From JBFKUL01 sp041635755 (GTDB lineage Bacteria; Pseudomonadota; Gammaproteobacteria; Burkholderiales; SG8-39), in contig JBFKUL010000168.1 in assembly GCA_041635755.1 (NCBI GenBank), positions 1 to 6,552 of the forward strand: a stretch of DNA of 6,552 nt, given 5' to 3'. The stretch's first letter is position 1, and each line of letters starts with the position of its first letter. Below the pieces are notes generated by a model. That model was not told the DNA's origin. It saw only the letters and a program-made list of their open reading frames with translations, and ran no database searches. Of the stretch, positions 1 to 6,552 are shown in pieces. The translations under genes and the position numbers were made by a program.

Positions 1-859
1 CCGTCAGCACCTTGCCGGACGACGGCACGACGGTGTTGTAGGCGCGGGCCAGGCGCGTGATCGAATCCAGCAGGATGATGACGTCGCGCTTGTGCTCGGT
101 CAGCCGCTTGGCCTTCTCGATCACCATTTCCGCGACCTGCACGTGGCGGCTCGCCGGCTCGTCGAACGTCGAGGCGACCACCTCGCCGCGCACCGTGCGG
201 GTCATCTCGGTCACTTCCTCGGGGCGCTCGTCGATCAGCATCACGATCAGTACCGCCTCGGGCTGATTGGCGATCAGCGCGTGCGCCAGGTGCTGCAGCA
301 TGACGGTCTTGCCGGCCTTGGGCGGCGAGACGATGAGGCCGCGCTGGCCCTTGCCGACCGGCGCAATGATGTCGATGATGCGCCCGGTGATGTTCTCCTC
401 GGCCTTGATGTCGCGCTCCAGCCGGAACTGCTCGTCCGGATGGAGCGGCGTCAGGTTCTCGAACAGGATCTTGTTCTTCGCGGCCTCGGGCGCTTCGCCG
501 TTGACCTTGTCCACCTTGACCAGCGCGAAGTAGCGTTCGCCGTCCTTCGGCGTGCGGATCTCGCCCTCGATCGAGTCGCCGGTGTGCAGGTTGAAGCGGC
601 GGATCTGGGAAGGCGAGACGTAGATATCGTCGGTGCTCGCGAGATACGAGGTGTCGGGCGAGCGCAGGAACCCAAAACCGTCGGGCAGGACTTCGAGCGT
701 GCCGTCGCCGAAGATCGACTCGCCTTTCTTCGCCTGGTTCTTGAGCAGCGCGAAGATGACGTCCTGCTTGCGCATGCGGTTCGCGCCATCGATCTGGTTG
801 GCAACTGCCTTGTCCACCAGTTCGGTGACGTGCAGCGACTTCAATTCTGAGAGGTGCAT
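1..859 (-). CDS. rho: Transcription termination factor Rho (C-terminus outside window)
   Basis: Hexameric RNA-dependent ATPase/helicase that terminates transcription at rut sites. About 286 residues are visible from the ATG at 859; a full Rho is about 420, so roughly the last 130 (Q/R-loop and secondary RNA-binding region) lie beyond base 1. The N-terminal helical part (MHLSELKSLHVTELVDKA) is followed by the cold-shock-like RNA-binding domain with RNP1 motif GFGFLRSPD near residues 60-70. Walker A is SPPKAGKT at 178-185, and the Walker B aspartate is D265 in IILLDS. These positions coincide with E. coli Rho numbering (K181, K184, T185, D265), which supports the chosen start and shows no indel so far. 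The ribosome site is poor: only a GGA six bases before ATG, in a pyrimidine-rich leader. It lies 134 bases downstream of trxA on the same strand, as in many proteobacteria. The reading is near certain. Confidence 0.98.
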   Translation of the reverse strand, partial: MHLSELKSLHVTELVDKAVANQIDGANRMRKQDVIFALLKNQAKKGESIFGDGTLEVLPDGFGFLRSPDTSYLASTDDIYVSPSQIRRFNLHTGDSIEGEIRTPKDGERYFALVKVDKVNGEAPEAAKNKILFENLTPLHPDEQFRLERDIKAEENITGRIIDIIAPVGKGQRGLIVSPPKAGKTVMLQHLAHALIANQPEAVLIVMLIDERPEEVTEMTRTVRGEVVASTFDEPASRHVQVAEMVIEKAKRLTEHKRDVIILLDSITRLARAYNTVVPSSGKVLT

Positions 860-917
860 GAACGGTCCGGAAACGGAAAAGGACCCGCGACTTGCGTGGT
901 TCTACAGTCTGGAAGGG

Positions 918-955
918 GCGCCAGGATCTGGCGCGGGAAACCGCTGCCGCGCCAG
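918..955 (-). promoter_or_regulatory. Mutually exclusive hairpins in the rho leader
   Basis: On the minus strand, CTGGCGCGG (955-947) can pair perfectly over 9 bp with CCGCGCCAG (936-928), leaving a 10-base loop. The same middle element, GCGCCAG (934-928), can instead pair over 7 bp with CTGGCGC (924-918) across a 3-base loop. Only one can form at a time. Neither is followed by a T-run, so this is not a simple intrinsic terminator. E. coli rho is known to be autoregulated by attenuation in its leader; a comparable role here is inference. Confidence 0.35.
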
Positions 956-981
956 TGCGTCGCCGGCGCGGATTTGCTCAG

Positions 982-1010
982 AGCGTAAGTGGTTTAAATA
1001 TTGCTGTCAA
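982..1010 (-). promoter_or_regulatory. Candidate sigma70 promoter for rho inside trxA 3' end
   Basis: A perfect -35 box TTGACA (1010-1005) is followed after exactly 17 bases by TACGCT (987-982), which matches the -10 consensus at three positions including the first two and the last. The -35 box lies in the last codons of trxA (Leu-Asp-Ser) and the -10 box just after its stop. Transcription would start near 975 and give a leader of about 115 bases before the rho ATG. This is consensus matching only; codon constraint could produce the -35 by chance. Confidence 0.35.
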
Positions 1011-1323
1011 GGAAGGCGGTCAGCTGCGATTTCGAGAGCGCGCCGACCCGCGTCGCCTCGAGATTGCCGTTCTTGAACAGCATCAGTGTCGGGATGCCAC
1101 GAATACCGAACTTTGCCGGCACGGCCTGGTTTTCGTCGACGTTGATCTTTGCGATCTTGAGCCTGCCGTCGTACTCCTTGGCGACCTCGTCGAGGATCGG
1201 GGCGATCGATTTGCACGGGCCGCACCATTCGGCCCAGTAATCGACCAGCACGGGGACTTCGGCCTTCAGGACCTCGGGCTCGAAGGTGTCATCGGTGACG
1301 TGATGGATATCGGAACTGCTCAT
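994..1323 (-). CDS. trxA: Thioredoxin TrxA
   Basis: Cytoplasmic protein-disulfide reductase of 109 residues, the usual size for Trx1. It is reduced by thioredoxin reductase and supplies electrons to ribonucleotide reductase, peroxiredoxins and methionine sulfoxide reductases. The active site is WCGPC at residues 33-37 (redox cysteines C34 and C37). The buried aspartate region VLVDYWA precedes it and the cis-proline is P78 in RGIPTL. The C-terminal GALSKSQL segment matches the family's last strand and helix. No signal peptide or membrane segment is visible. The ATG at 1323 is preceded by GAGGAG. rho lies downstream on the same strand and fdxA is divergent upstream. The trxA-rho pairing is widespread in proteobacteria. 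Full length and intact. Confidence 0.98.
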   Translation of the reverse strand: MSSSDIHHVTDDTFEPEVLKAEVPVLVDYWAEWCGPCKSIAPILDEVAKEYDGRLKIAKINVDENQAVPAKFGIRGIPTLMLFKNGNLEATRVGALSKSQLTAFLDSNI

Positions 1324-1325
1324 GG

Positions 1326-1331
1326 CTCCTC
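1326..1331 (-). promoter_or_regulatory. Ribosome binding site of trxA, short spacing
   Basis: GAGGAG sits only two bases (CC) before the trxA ATG. If GAGG is the pairing core the spacer is four bases, still shorter than usual. No other in-frame ATG exists nearby, so the start stands. Confidence 0.6.
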
Positions 1332-1398
1332 GTAGGGGTAATGGCGGGAAGGGGCGGCGCCCGGGTCCAGGCCGGCCGCAGACTTGCTTCGCAGCCCA

Positions 1399-1427
1399 AT
1401 GCTAGCGAATGGTCCGGGGGTTTACAA
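1399..1427 (-). promoter_or_regulatory. Candidate sigma70 promoter for trxA
   Basis: TTGTAA (1427-1422) and TAGCAT (1404-1399) are separated by 17 bases on the minus strand, each matching four of six consensus positions. The pair lies about 75 bases upstream of the trxA start in an otherwise GC-rich divergent region. Predicted by inspection only. Confidence 0.35.
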
Positions 1428-1488
1428 ACCGCTGGCGCGAACCCGTTGATGGCGCGCGCCCCGGATTCGGGAACGTCGTCAGGGTGCG

Positions 1489-1497
1489 TGCTAAACT
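1489..1497 (+). promoter_or_regulatory. Candidate extended -10 element for fdxA
   Basis: TGCTAAACT fits the extended -10 pattern TGnTAnnnT, 41 bases before the fdxA ATG. No good -35 is visible 16-18 bases upstream, which is tolerable for extended -10 promoters. An AT-richer leader (1501-1530) follows. Weak call. Confidence 0.25.
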
Positions 1498-1538
1498 GCG
1501 GATTCGATTAACCTTTTTCTGAGTAGTGGAAATCGGGC

Positions 1539-1862
1539 ATGGCGTACATCGTCACGGAATCCTGCATCAAGTGCAAATACACCGACTGCGTCGACGTGTG
1601 CCCCGTGGACTGCTTCCGGGAGGGTCCGAACATGCTGGTGATCGACCCCGACGAATGCATCGACTGCACCTTGTGCGTGCCCGAGTGCCCGGTGGAGGCG
1701 ATCTTCGCCGAGGACGACGTACCCGATGCGCAGCGCGAGTTCATCCCGCTCAACAAGGAGCTCGCCGCGCAGTGGAAGCCGATCATCGAGCGCAAGCCCG
1801 GGCCTGCGGACGCCGATGACTGGGCCAAGGTCAAGGACAAGAAGCATCTGCTCGAGCGCTGA
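1539..1862 (+). CDS. fdxA: 7Fe-8S ferredoxin FdxA (Azotobacter FdI type)
   Basis: Small cytoplasmic electron carrier of 107 residues with one [3Fe-4S] and one [4Fe-4S] cluster. Nine cysteines are present at C9, C12, C17, C21, C25, C40, C43, C46 and C50. By alignment to A. vinelandii ferredoxin I (numbering shifted by one for the Met), C9, C17 and C50 bind the 3Fe cluster and C21, C40, C43 and C46 the 4Fe cluster, while C12 and C25 are the free cysteines. The segments CIKCKYTDC and ECIDC and the end DDWAKVKDKKHLLER are typical, including the roughly 50-residue C-terminal extension of this subfamily. The start MAYIVTESC matches the family's first residues; a GTGGA eight bases or so upstream is a modest ribosome site. 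It is divergent from trxA and converges on a DUF1330 gene with 20 bases between the stops. In FdI-bearing bacteria this protein is linked to redox/oxidative-stress control via ferredoxin-NADP reductase; its partner here is unknown. Confidence 0.96.
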   Translation: MAYIVTESCIKCKYTDCVDVCPVDCFREGPNMLVIDPDECIDCTLCVPECPVEAIFAEDDVPDAQREFIPLNKELAAQWKPIIERKPGPADADDWAKVKDKKHLLER

Positions 1863-1882
1863 GCGCCGACACGCGGGCGGCA

Positions 1883-2257
1883 TCAGGCGGCTTTGAGCTT
1901 GGAATAGGTTTCGCTCGCGGCGAGGATCACGTGCCGCTCGAGCGCGGCCTCGCGGTGCGCGTTCGCCTTCTCGTACTCCTTGGACGTCATCATGTCGAGA
2001 AACGCCGCGCGCGAGGGGTAGAGCACCAGCACGACGTAGTCCCACTTGTCCTTCTCGGGCTCGCCGAAGGCCGCGCCCTCGACATCGCCCGCCCAGAGCA
2101 CGGTGCCGCCGCGCGCCTTGATGAGCGGCATGGTGAGCTCGCTGTAGCGCTTGTACTCGGCGCGGTCGCGGAACTTGACCAGGTTCACCATCACCACCGG
2201 CCCCTTGTCCGGCAGCGAGCGCACCAGCGCCTCGTTCATCTCATGGGGCTTGCTCAC
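1883..2257 (-). CDS. DUF1330 family protein (dimeric alpha-beta barrel)
   Basis: Small soluble protein of unknown function. The body from the ATG at 2239 is 118 residues; a GTG at 2257 adds six (VSKPHE) and overlaps the stop of the upstream glutathione transferase as GTGA, the usual mark of translational coupling, so I take the GTG start. Neither start has a clear Shine-Dalgarno sequence, so the choice is uncertain. Recognisable features are the first strand VVMVNLVKFRD, a central block GGTVLWAGDVEG, strand WDYVVLVLYPSRAAF, and the helix with SKEYEKANAHREAALE, in the order expected for DUF1330/EthD-like ferredoxin folds. The family has no settled reaction, and no cofactor motif is visible. 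It is the last gene of a run with two glutathione transferases and a peroxiredoxin-like gene, which suggests but does not prove a role in detoxification. Confidence 0.85.
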   Translation of the reverse strand: MSKPHEMNEALVRSLPDKGPVVMVNLVKFRDRAEYKRYSELTMPLIKARGGTVLWAGDVEGAAFGEPEKDKWDYVVLVLYPSRAAFLDMMTSKEYEKANAHREAALERHVILAASETYSKLKAA

Positions 2258-2961
2258 GCGTGCTTGTGCGCCACGGTCTTGGCGCTCTGGCCGAAGAGCA
2301 GCTTCTTTGCCGCCTCGTCGACCACCGGCGCGGTATTGATCTTGGCCGCGAGCGCATAGGCGCGCTCGACCGCCGGCCGATGGCGGATCGCGGTGAACCA
2401 GCGCTTCAGGTGCGGGTAGTCGTCCAGATTCTGCTGCTGGCGCTTCCAGGGCACGACCCACGGGTAGGACGCCATGTCGGCGATCGAATACTCGCCGGCG
2501 ACGAACTCGCGGTCCTCCAGCCGGTTGTCGAGCACTTGATAGAGGCGCGACGTTTCGTTCACGTAGCGCTCCATCGCATAAGGCAGCTTCTCGGGCGCGT
2601 ACTGCACGAAGTGATGGTTCTGTCCGGCCATCGGGCCGAGGCCGCCCATCTGCCAGAACAGCCACTGCATCACTTCGTTCCGTCCGCGCAGATCCTTCGG
2701 CATGAACTTGCCGGTCTTCTCGGCGAGGTAGACGAGGATCGCGCCCGACTCGAACACCGAGATGGGCGCGCCGCCGCCCGCGGGCGCATGGTCGACGATC
2801 GCCGGAATGCGATTGTTCGGCGAGATGGCGAGGAACTCGGGCTTGAACTGCTCGCCCTTGGAGATGTTCACCGGGACGATCTTGTACGGAAGCCCGGTTT
2901 CCTCGAGGAAGATGGTGATCTTGTGGCCGTTCGGCGTGGTCCAGTAATGAAGATCGATCAT
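2254..2961 (-). CDS. YfcG-like (Nu-class) glutathione transferase / disulfide reductase
   Basis: Cytoplasmic glutathione-dependent enzyme of 235 residues, about 20 longer than E. coli YfcG at the C-terminus. It closely follows YfcG/YghU throughout: TPNGHKIT at residues 9-16 (T9 and N11 are the glutathione-contacting positions of YfcG), SPNNRIPAIVDH with cis-proline P53, FESGAILVYLAEKTG at 70-84 (the glutathione gamma-glutamyl site), then QWLFWQMGGLGPMAGQNHHF at 99-118 and SIADMASYPWV in the C-terminal helical domain. YfcG has weak transferase but strong disulfide-bond reductase activity using two bound glutathiones and no catalytic cysteine; there is likewise no N-terminal active-site cysteine here. 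The start at 2961 is backed by AGGGG seven bases upstream, which overlaps the TAG of the preceding gene. It overlaps the following DUF1330 gene by four bases. The extra lysine- and histidine-bearing tail (residues about 215-235) is of unknown purpose. Confidence 0.94.
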   Translation of the reverse strand: MIDLHYWTTPNGHKITIFLEETGLPYKIVPVNISKGEQFKPEFLAISPNNRIPAIVDHAPAGGGAPISVFESGAILVYLAEKTGKFMPKDLRGRNEVMQWLFWQMGGLGPMAGQNHHFVQYAPEKLPYAMERYVNETSRLYQVLDNRLEDREFVAGEYSIADMASYPWVVPWKRQQQNLDDYPHLKRWFTAIRHRPAVERAYALAAKINTAPVVDEAAKKLLFGQSAKTVAHKHA

Positions 2962-2968
2962 CCGCGCG

Positions 2969-2973
2969 CCCCT
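2969..2973 (-). promoter_or_regulatory. Ribosome binding site overlapping the upstream stop codon
   Basis: AGGGG with a 7-base spacer to the ATG at 2961. Its first bases are part of the TAG that ends the LigE-like gene, so termination of one gene and initiation of the next share the site. This fixes the start and argues for coupling. Confidence 0.6.
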
Positions 2974-3673
2974 AGGCCCACACCGGATAGCCCTTCGCCT
3001 TGCGCGCGAGCCCGTCGAACAGATCCATCATGCGCTCGCGCCAGGCGTAGATCTGATCGTCGGGCTCGAGCAGGCGGATCGGCGAGACCGCGCGCGCCCA
3101 CTGAAACGGGCCGAACAGGATGTAGTCGGCGAAACCGGGCCCTCGCCCGGAGACGAAGGGCTGCTCGACCACCACCGGACGCACCGGATCGAGCGCGCCG
3201 CGCAGCGCCGCAAGCGCGGCATTGCGGTCGCCGCCGAGCTCCTCGAGCGTCTTGGCGAAGCGCTTCTCGCGCGACTCGCGGAAGTACGGCTTGTCCTTCT
3301 CGTGCAGCTGGCCGAACAGATCGACGATGATGGTGCGCAGCATCGCGGGATGGATGGTGCGCTCGCACCAGTGCTTGAAGAAGTAGGCGAGCGTTTTCGC
3401 CTCCTCGCTGCCAAAGAGCATCGGTCGGTCGGGGTAGGCCTCGTCGAGGTACTGCGCGATCTGCCAGCTATCGTGCACCGTGCGCCCGCCGTCCTCGATC
3501 ACCGGCACCATGCCCTGGCCCGACGCCTTGATCGCCTCTTTTTCGGTGAAGCGCCAGGGAATCTCCTCGACCTCGAGCCCCTTGTGCGCGAGCGCCATCT
3601 TCACGCGCCAGCAGTGCGGGGAGAAGCGCCGGTCGTCTTCGGCGCCCGCGAGGTCCCAGAGCTTGATCGCCAT
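2972..3673 (-). CDS. Glutathione transferase family protein, LigE (beta-etherase)-like
   Basis: Soluble glutathione transferase of 233 residues. The N-terminal thioredoxin-fold domain has SPHCWRVKMALAHKGLE at 18-34, MVPVIEDGG with cis-proline P57, and HDSWQIAQYLDEAYPDRPML at 67-86 (D68-S69 replace the usual E-S glutathione site). The C-terminal helical domain contains FADYILFGPFQWA at 181-193. This layout resembles Sphingobium LigE, which cleaves aryl ether bonds of lignin dimers with glutathione (SPxxWRxKxAL, VPVI-DG, DSWxIAxYLDxxYPDRPMLF, FADY). It is shorter than LigE because it lacks the long C-terminal tail. S18 is the expected glutathione-activating serine. No other lignin-breakdown genes are present, so the substrate is open and a general detoxification role is just as likely. 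The ATG at 3673 lies one base after the peroxiredoxin-like stop, with GAGG six bases upstream. Confidence 0.88.
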   Translation of the reverse strand: MAIKLWDLAGAEDDRRFSPHCWRVKMALAHKGLEVEEIPWRFTEKEAIKASGQGMVPVIEDGGRTVHDSWQIAQYLDEAYPDRPMLFGSEEAKTLAYFFKHWCERTIHPAMLRTIIVDLFGQLHEKDKPYFRESREKRFAKTLEELGGDRNAALAALRGALDPVRPVVVEQPFVSGRGPGFADYILFGPFQWARAVSPIRLLEPDDQIYAWRERMMDLFDGLARKAKGYPVWA

Positions 3674-3674
3674 C

Positions 3675-4202
3675 TCAGGCCTCGCCGCGCGCCGGGTAGT
3701 CCTTCGCCTTGGCGAAATCCACCGCGGCGAGGACCTCGTTGAAGTGCGGCCGCCCGAAGGGCATCGTCGAGACGTTGCCCCAGTAGAGCGTGCCGTCGGG
3801 TTTCACCAGATAAAGCCCCGGCTCGTTGAATAGCGCCGGCTCCTCGACCCCGGCGGACGTCTTGCCGCGCCCGCTCGAGACGTAGAGGCCCCACTTGCGC
3901 GCGTCCTCGATCGACAGGCCGTAGCCGACGTTGATGTTCGGCAAGCCCCACTTGTCCTTTGCCTCCTGGGCGCGCTCCTTCGGATCGGAGGACAGCACCA
4001 GCGTCTCGACGCCCTTCGCCTTGAACTGATCGATCAGCCCGTTCAGCTCCGAGGTGTAGCGCCGGCACACCGGGCAATGCAGGCCGCGGTAGAAGACGAG
4101 CATCGTGAAGGCGCCGGGCTTTTGCTCGGCGAGCTTGAAGCGCTTGCCTTCGAGGGTGTCGACTTCAAGTGCGGGCACGGGCTTTCTCGGCATCAGCTTC
4201 AT
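3675..4202 (-). CDS. Peroxiredoxin-like (AhpC/TSA, thioredoxin fold) protein
   Basis: Soluble thioredoxin-fold protein of 175 residues, likely a thiol-dependent peroxidase or reductase. After MKLMPRKPVPALEVDTLEG (the lead-in usual for AhpC/TSA proteins), strand FTMLVFYRGLHCPVCRRY carries cysteines C43 and C46 in a CPVC motif. Next come the helix with ELNGLIDQF, strand VETLVLSSD with KERAQEAKDKWGL, and the pair PGLYLVKPDGTLYWGNVST typical of the family's late hairpin. The classical peroxidatic signature PxxxT/SxxC is not kept: the position three before C43 is G40 where T/S is expected. The protein therefore belongs to the CPxC 'peroxiredoxin-like' branch whose activity is less established. The start at 4202 has GGAGAG six bases upstream, better than the alternative ATG at 4193. 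It is first in a tight run with two glutathione transferases and lies 99 bases after cydB. Confidence 0.88.
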   Translation of the reverse strand: MKLMPRKPVPALEVDTLEGKRFKLAEQKPGAFTMLVFYRGLHCPVCRRYTSELNGLIDQFKAKGVETLVLSSDPKERAQEAKDKWGLPNINVGYGLSIEDARKWGLYVSSGRGKTSAGVEEPALFNEPGLYLVKPDGTLYWGNVSTMPFGRPHFNEVLAAVDFAKAKDYPARGEA

Positions 4203-4208
4203 CGTTTG

Positions 4209-4214
4209 CTCTCC
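4209..4214 (-). promoter_or_regulatory. Ribosome binding site of the peroxiredoxin-like gene
   Basis: GGAGAG with a 6-base spacer to the ATG at 4202. It selects this start over the ATG three codons further on (4193). Confidence 0.6.
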
Positions 4215-4301
4215 AGGATCTTGGAATTGGATCTGTCGCCGCGCGCTGCGACCACCTTACACCCTCGGGGCCTCGCGACGCATGGGTCGCGCTCTGCGCG
4301 T

Positions 4302-5299
4302 TCAGTGTCCGTACAGCCCGGCCTTCGCCTTGCCGCGGAACACCCGGTAAGAGAATACCGTGTAGGCGACGATGAAGGGGAGCACGATTGCCGCACCCCA
4401 GGCGACCGCTTCGAGCGCGCTCGGGTGCGCCGCCGCCTCCCAGATGGTGATCCGGTCGATCACCAGGAAGGGAAACAGGCTGTAGGCGAGGCCGGCGAAG
4501 GCGCACACGAAAATCGCCACCGCGCCCGCCATCGGCGCCCACTCCGCCACGCGCTCGCCGCGCTTGAGCCGGCCGGTCGCGCGCCACACCCAGAACCAGG
4601 CCGCAGCGCTCGCCGCGGGCAGCAGCATGACCACGAGCGTGCGCGGAAAGTCGAACGCGAACCATTTTTCGCGCACGGTCTCGCTCACCGCGGGCGTGGC
4701 GAGGCTCACCAGCGCGACGCCGAAGGCGACCCACCACAGCCCCCAGCGCGCCCAGCCGAGCGCGAGCTGTTGCAGGTGGCTCTCGGTGCGCAGCACGAGC
4801 CACGCGGCGCCGAGCAGCACATAGCCGCCACAGACACCGCCCGCAACGAGAAGCGCGAACGCCAGGTGTCCGAAGCTGGTCTCGAAACCGGTGATGTAGA
4901 GCCCGAGCATGAAGCCCTGCGCGAGCGAGGTGAGGAACGAGCCGAACCAGAACAGCCAGTTCCACAGCTCGCGGTGCCAGCCGAGCGCCTTGATGCGGAA
5001 CTCGAACGCCACGCCGCGCAGCATCAGTCCGACGAGCATGGCCACCACCGGCAGGTAGAGCGCGCCGAGAATCACGCCGTGCGCGAGCGGAAACGCCACC
5101 AGCAGCAGCCCGATGCCGAGCACCAGCCAGGTCTCGTTTGCGTCCCAGAACGGCCCGATCGAGGCGACCATCACGTCCTGCTCTTCGGCGCTCGCCGCCG
5201 GCATCAGCATGCCAACGCCGAGGTCGTAGCCGTCGAGCACCACGTAGGCGAGCACCGCCACGCCCATCAGCACCATGAAGATGATCGGCAGGTCGAGCG

Positions 5300-5303
<4 letters not shown>
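4302..5303 (-). CDS. cydB: Cytochrome bd-type (cyanide-insensitive) quinol oxidase subunit II
   Basis: Integral membrane subunit (CydB/CioB) of a bd-family oxidase that reduces O2 with quinol electrons in the inner membrane. It has 333 residues, typical of the CIO branch and shorter than E. coli CydB (379). The first helix starts at once (LPIIFMVLMGVAVLAYVVL), followed by DGYDLGVGML at 24-33 and the family hallmark FWDANETWLVL at 52-62. Further hydrophobic spans follow, including PVVAMLVGLMLRGVAFEFR, WLFWFGSFLTSLAQGFMLG and LFPFLVIDRITIWEAA, with about eight or nine membrane segments overall. The ATG at 5303 overlaps the cydA stop as ATGA and has GAGGG six bases upstream; longer readings into cydA are in the wrong frame. 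No CydX-like small gene follows, as expected for CIO-type oxidases. Could equally be named cioB. Confidence 0.95.

Positions 5304-6552
<1,249 letters not shown>

Noticed and set aside
92..850. Plus-strand open frame of 252 codons antisense to rho
   Set aside because: The opposite strand encodes Rho with all motifs in place. The plus frame is an Asp/Arg/Leu-rich shadow.
2260..3330. Plus-strand open frame of 356 codons antisense to both glutathione transferases
   Set aside because: Arg/Ala-rich low-complexity product, no family resemblance. The opposite strand encodes two clear GST proteins across the same bases.
4274..4291. Hairpin CGCGAC-N6-GTCGCG after cydB, as a possible terminator
   Set aside because: Only 6 bp and no T-run on either strand; too weak to separate cydB from the Prx-like gene.
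4203..4301. Searched for a CydX-like small membrane protein gene or a clear promoter
   Set aside because: The only ATG frame seen (MRREAPRV) stops after eight codons. A TGTAAGGT stretch lacks a -35 partner.

Overview
The window is GC-rich, densely coded chromosomal DNA. Gene content and order fit a betaproteobacterium (Burkholderiales/Rhodocyclales-like). The markers are trxA directly upstream of rho, an Azotobacter-type 7Fe ferredoxin (FdxA), and a cyanide-insensitive-type quinol oxidase (CioAB). The taxonomic call is inference. I see no tRNA, rRNA, insertion sequence, CRISPR array, phage gene or broken gene.

Left part (1-1538). On the minus strand, trxA (994-1323) is followed by rho (1-859, C-terminal third outside the window). 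The 134-base gap between them holds two overlapping, mutually exclusive hairpins and a pyrimidine-rich stretch before the rho start. A good sigma70-like promoter lies in the last codons of trxA, so rho could be read both from the trxA promoter and from its own. The 215-base divergent region 1324-1538 separates trxA from fdxA and holds candidate promoters for both.

Middle (1539-4202). fdxA (plus strand, 1539-1862) converges on a minus-strand run of four compact genes. In transcription order these are a thioredoxin-fold peroxiredoxin-like protein (4202-3675), a LigE-like glutathione transferase (3673-2972), a YfcG-like disulfide-reductase glutathione transferase (2961-2254), and a DUF1330 protein (2257-1883). 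Junctions are +1 nt, +10 nt and a 4-nt GTGA overlap, so they probably form one translationally coupled operon.

Right part (4302-6552). cydA/cioA (5' end outside the window) and cydB/cioB overlap by ATGA and encode the two large subunits of a bd-family terminal oxidase with a short Q-loop. They lie 99 bases upstream of the peroxiredoxin-like gene on the same strand and may belong to the same transcript.

Taken together, the minus-strand block 6552-1883 reads as a respiration and thiol/peroxide-stress locus: an oxidase tolerant of heme-copper oxidase inhibitors, a thiol peroxidase-like protein and two glutathione-dependent enzymes. It lies next to the housekeeping redox and transcription genes trxA, fdxA and rho. 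Every gene belongs to a known family. I found no wholly new system; the points most worth checking are the rho leader and the oxidase-Prx-GST-GST-DUF1330 linkage.
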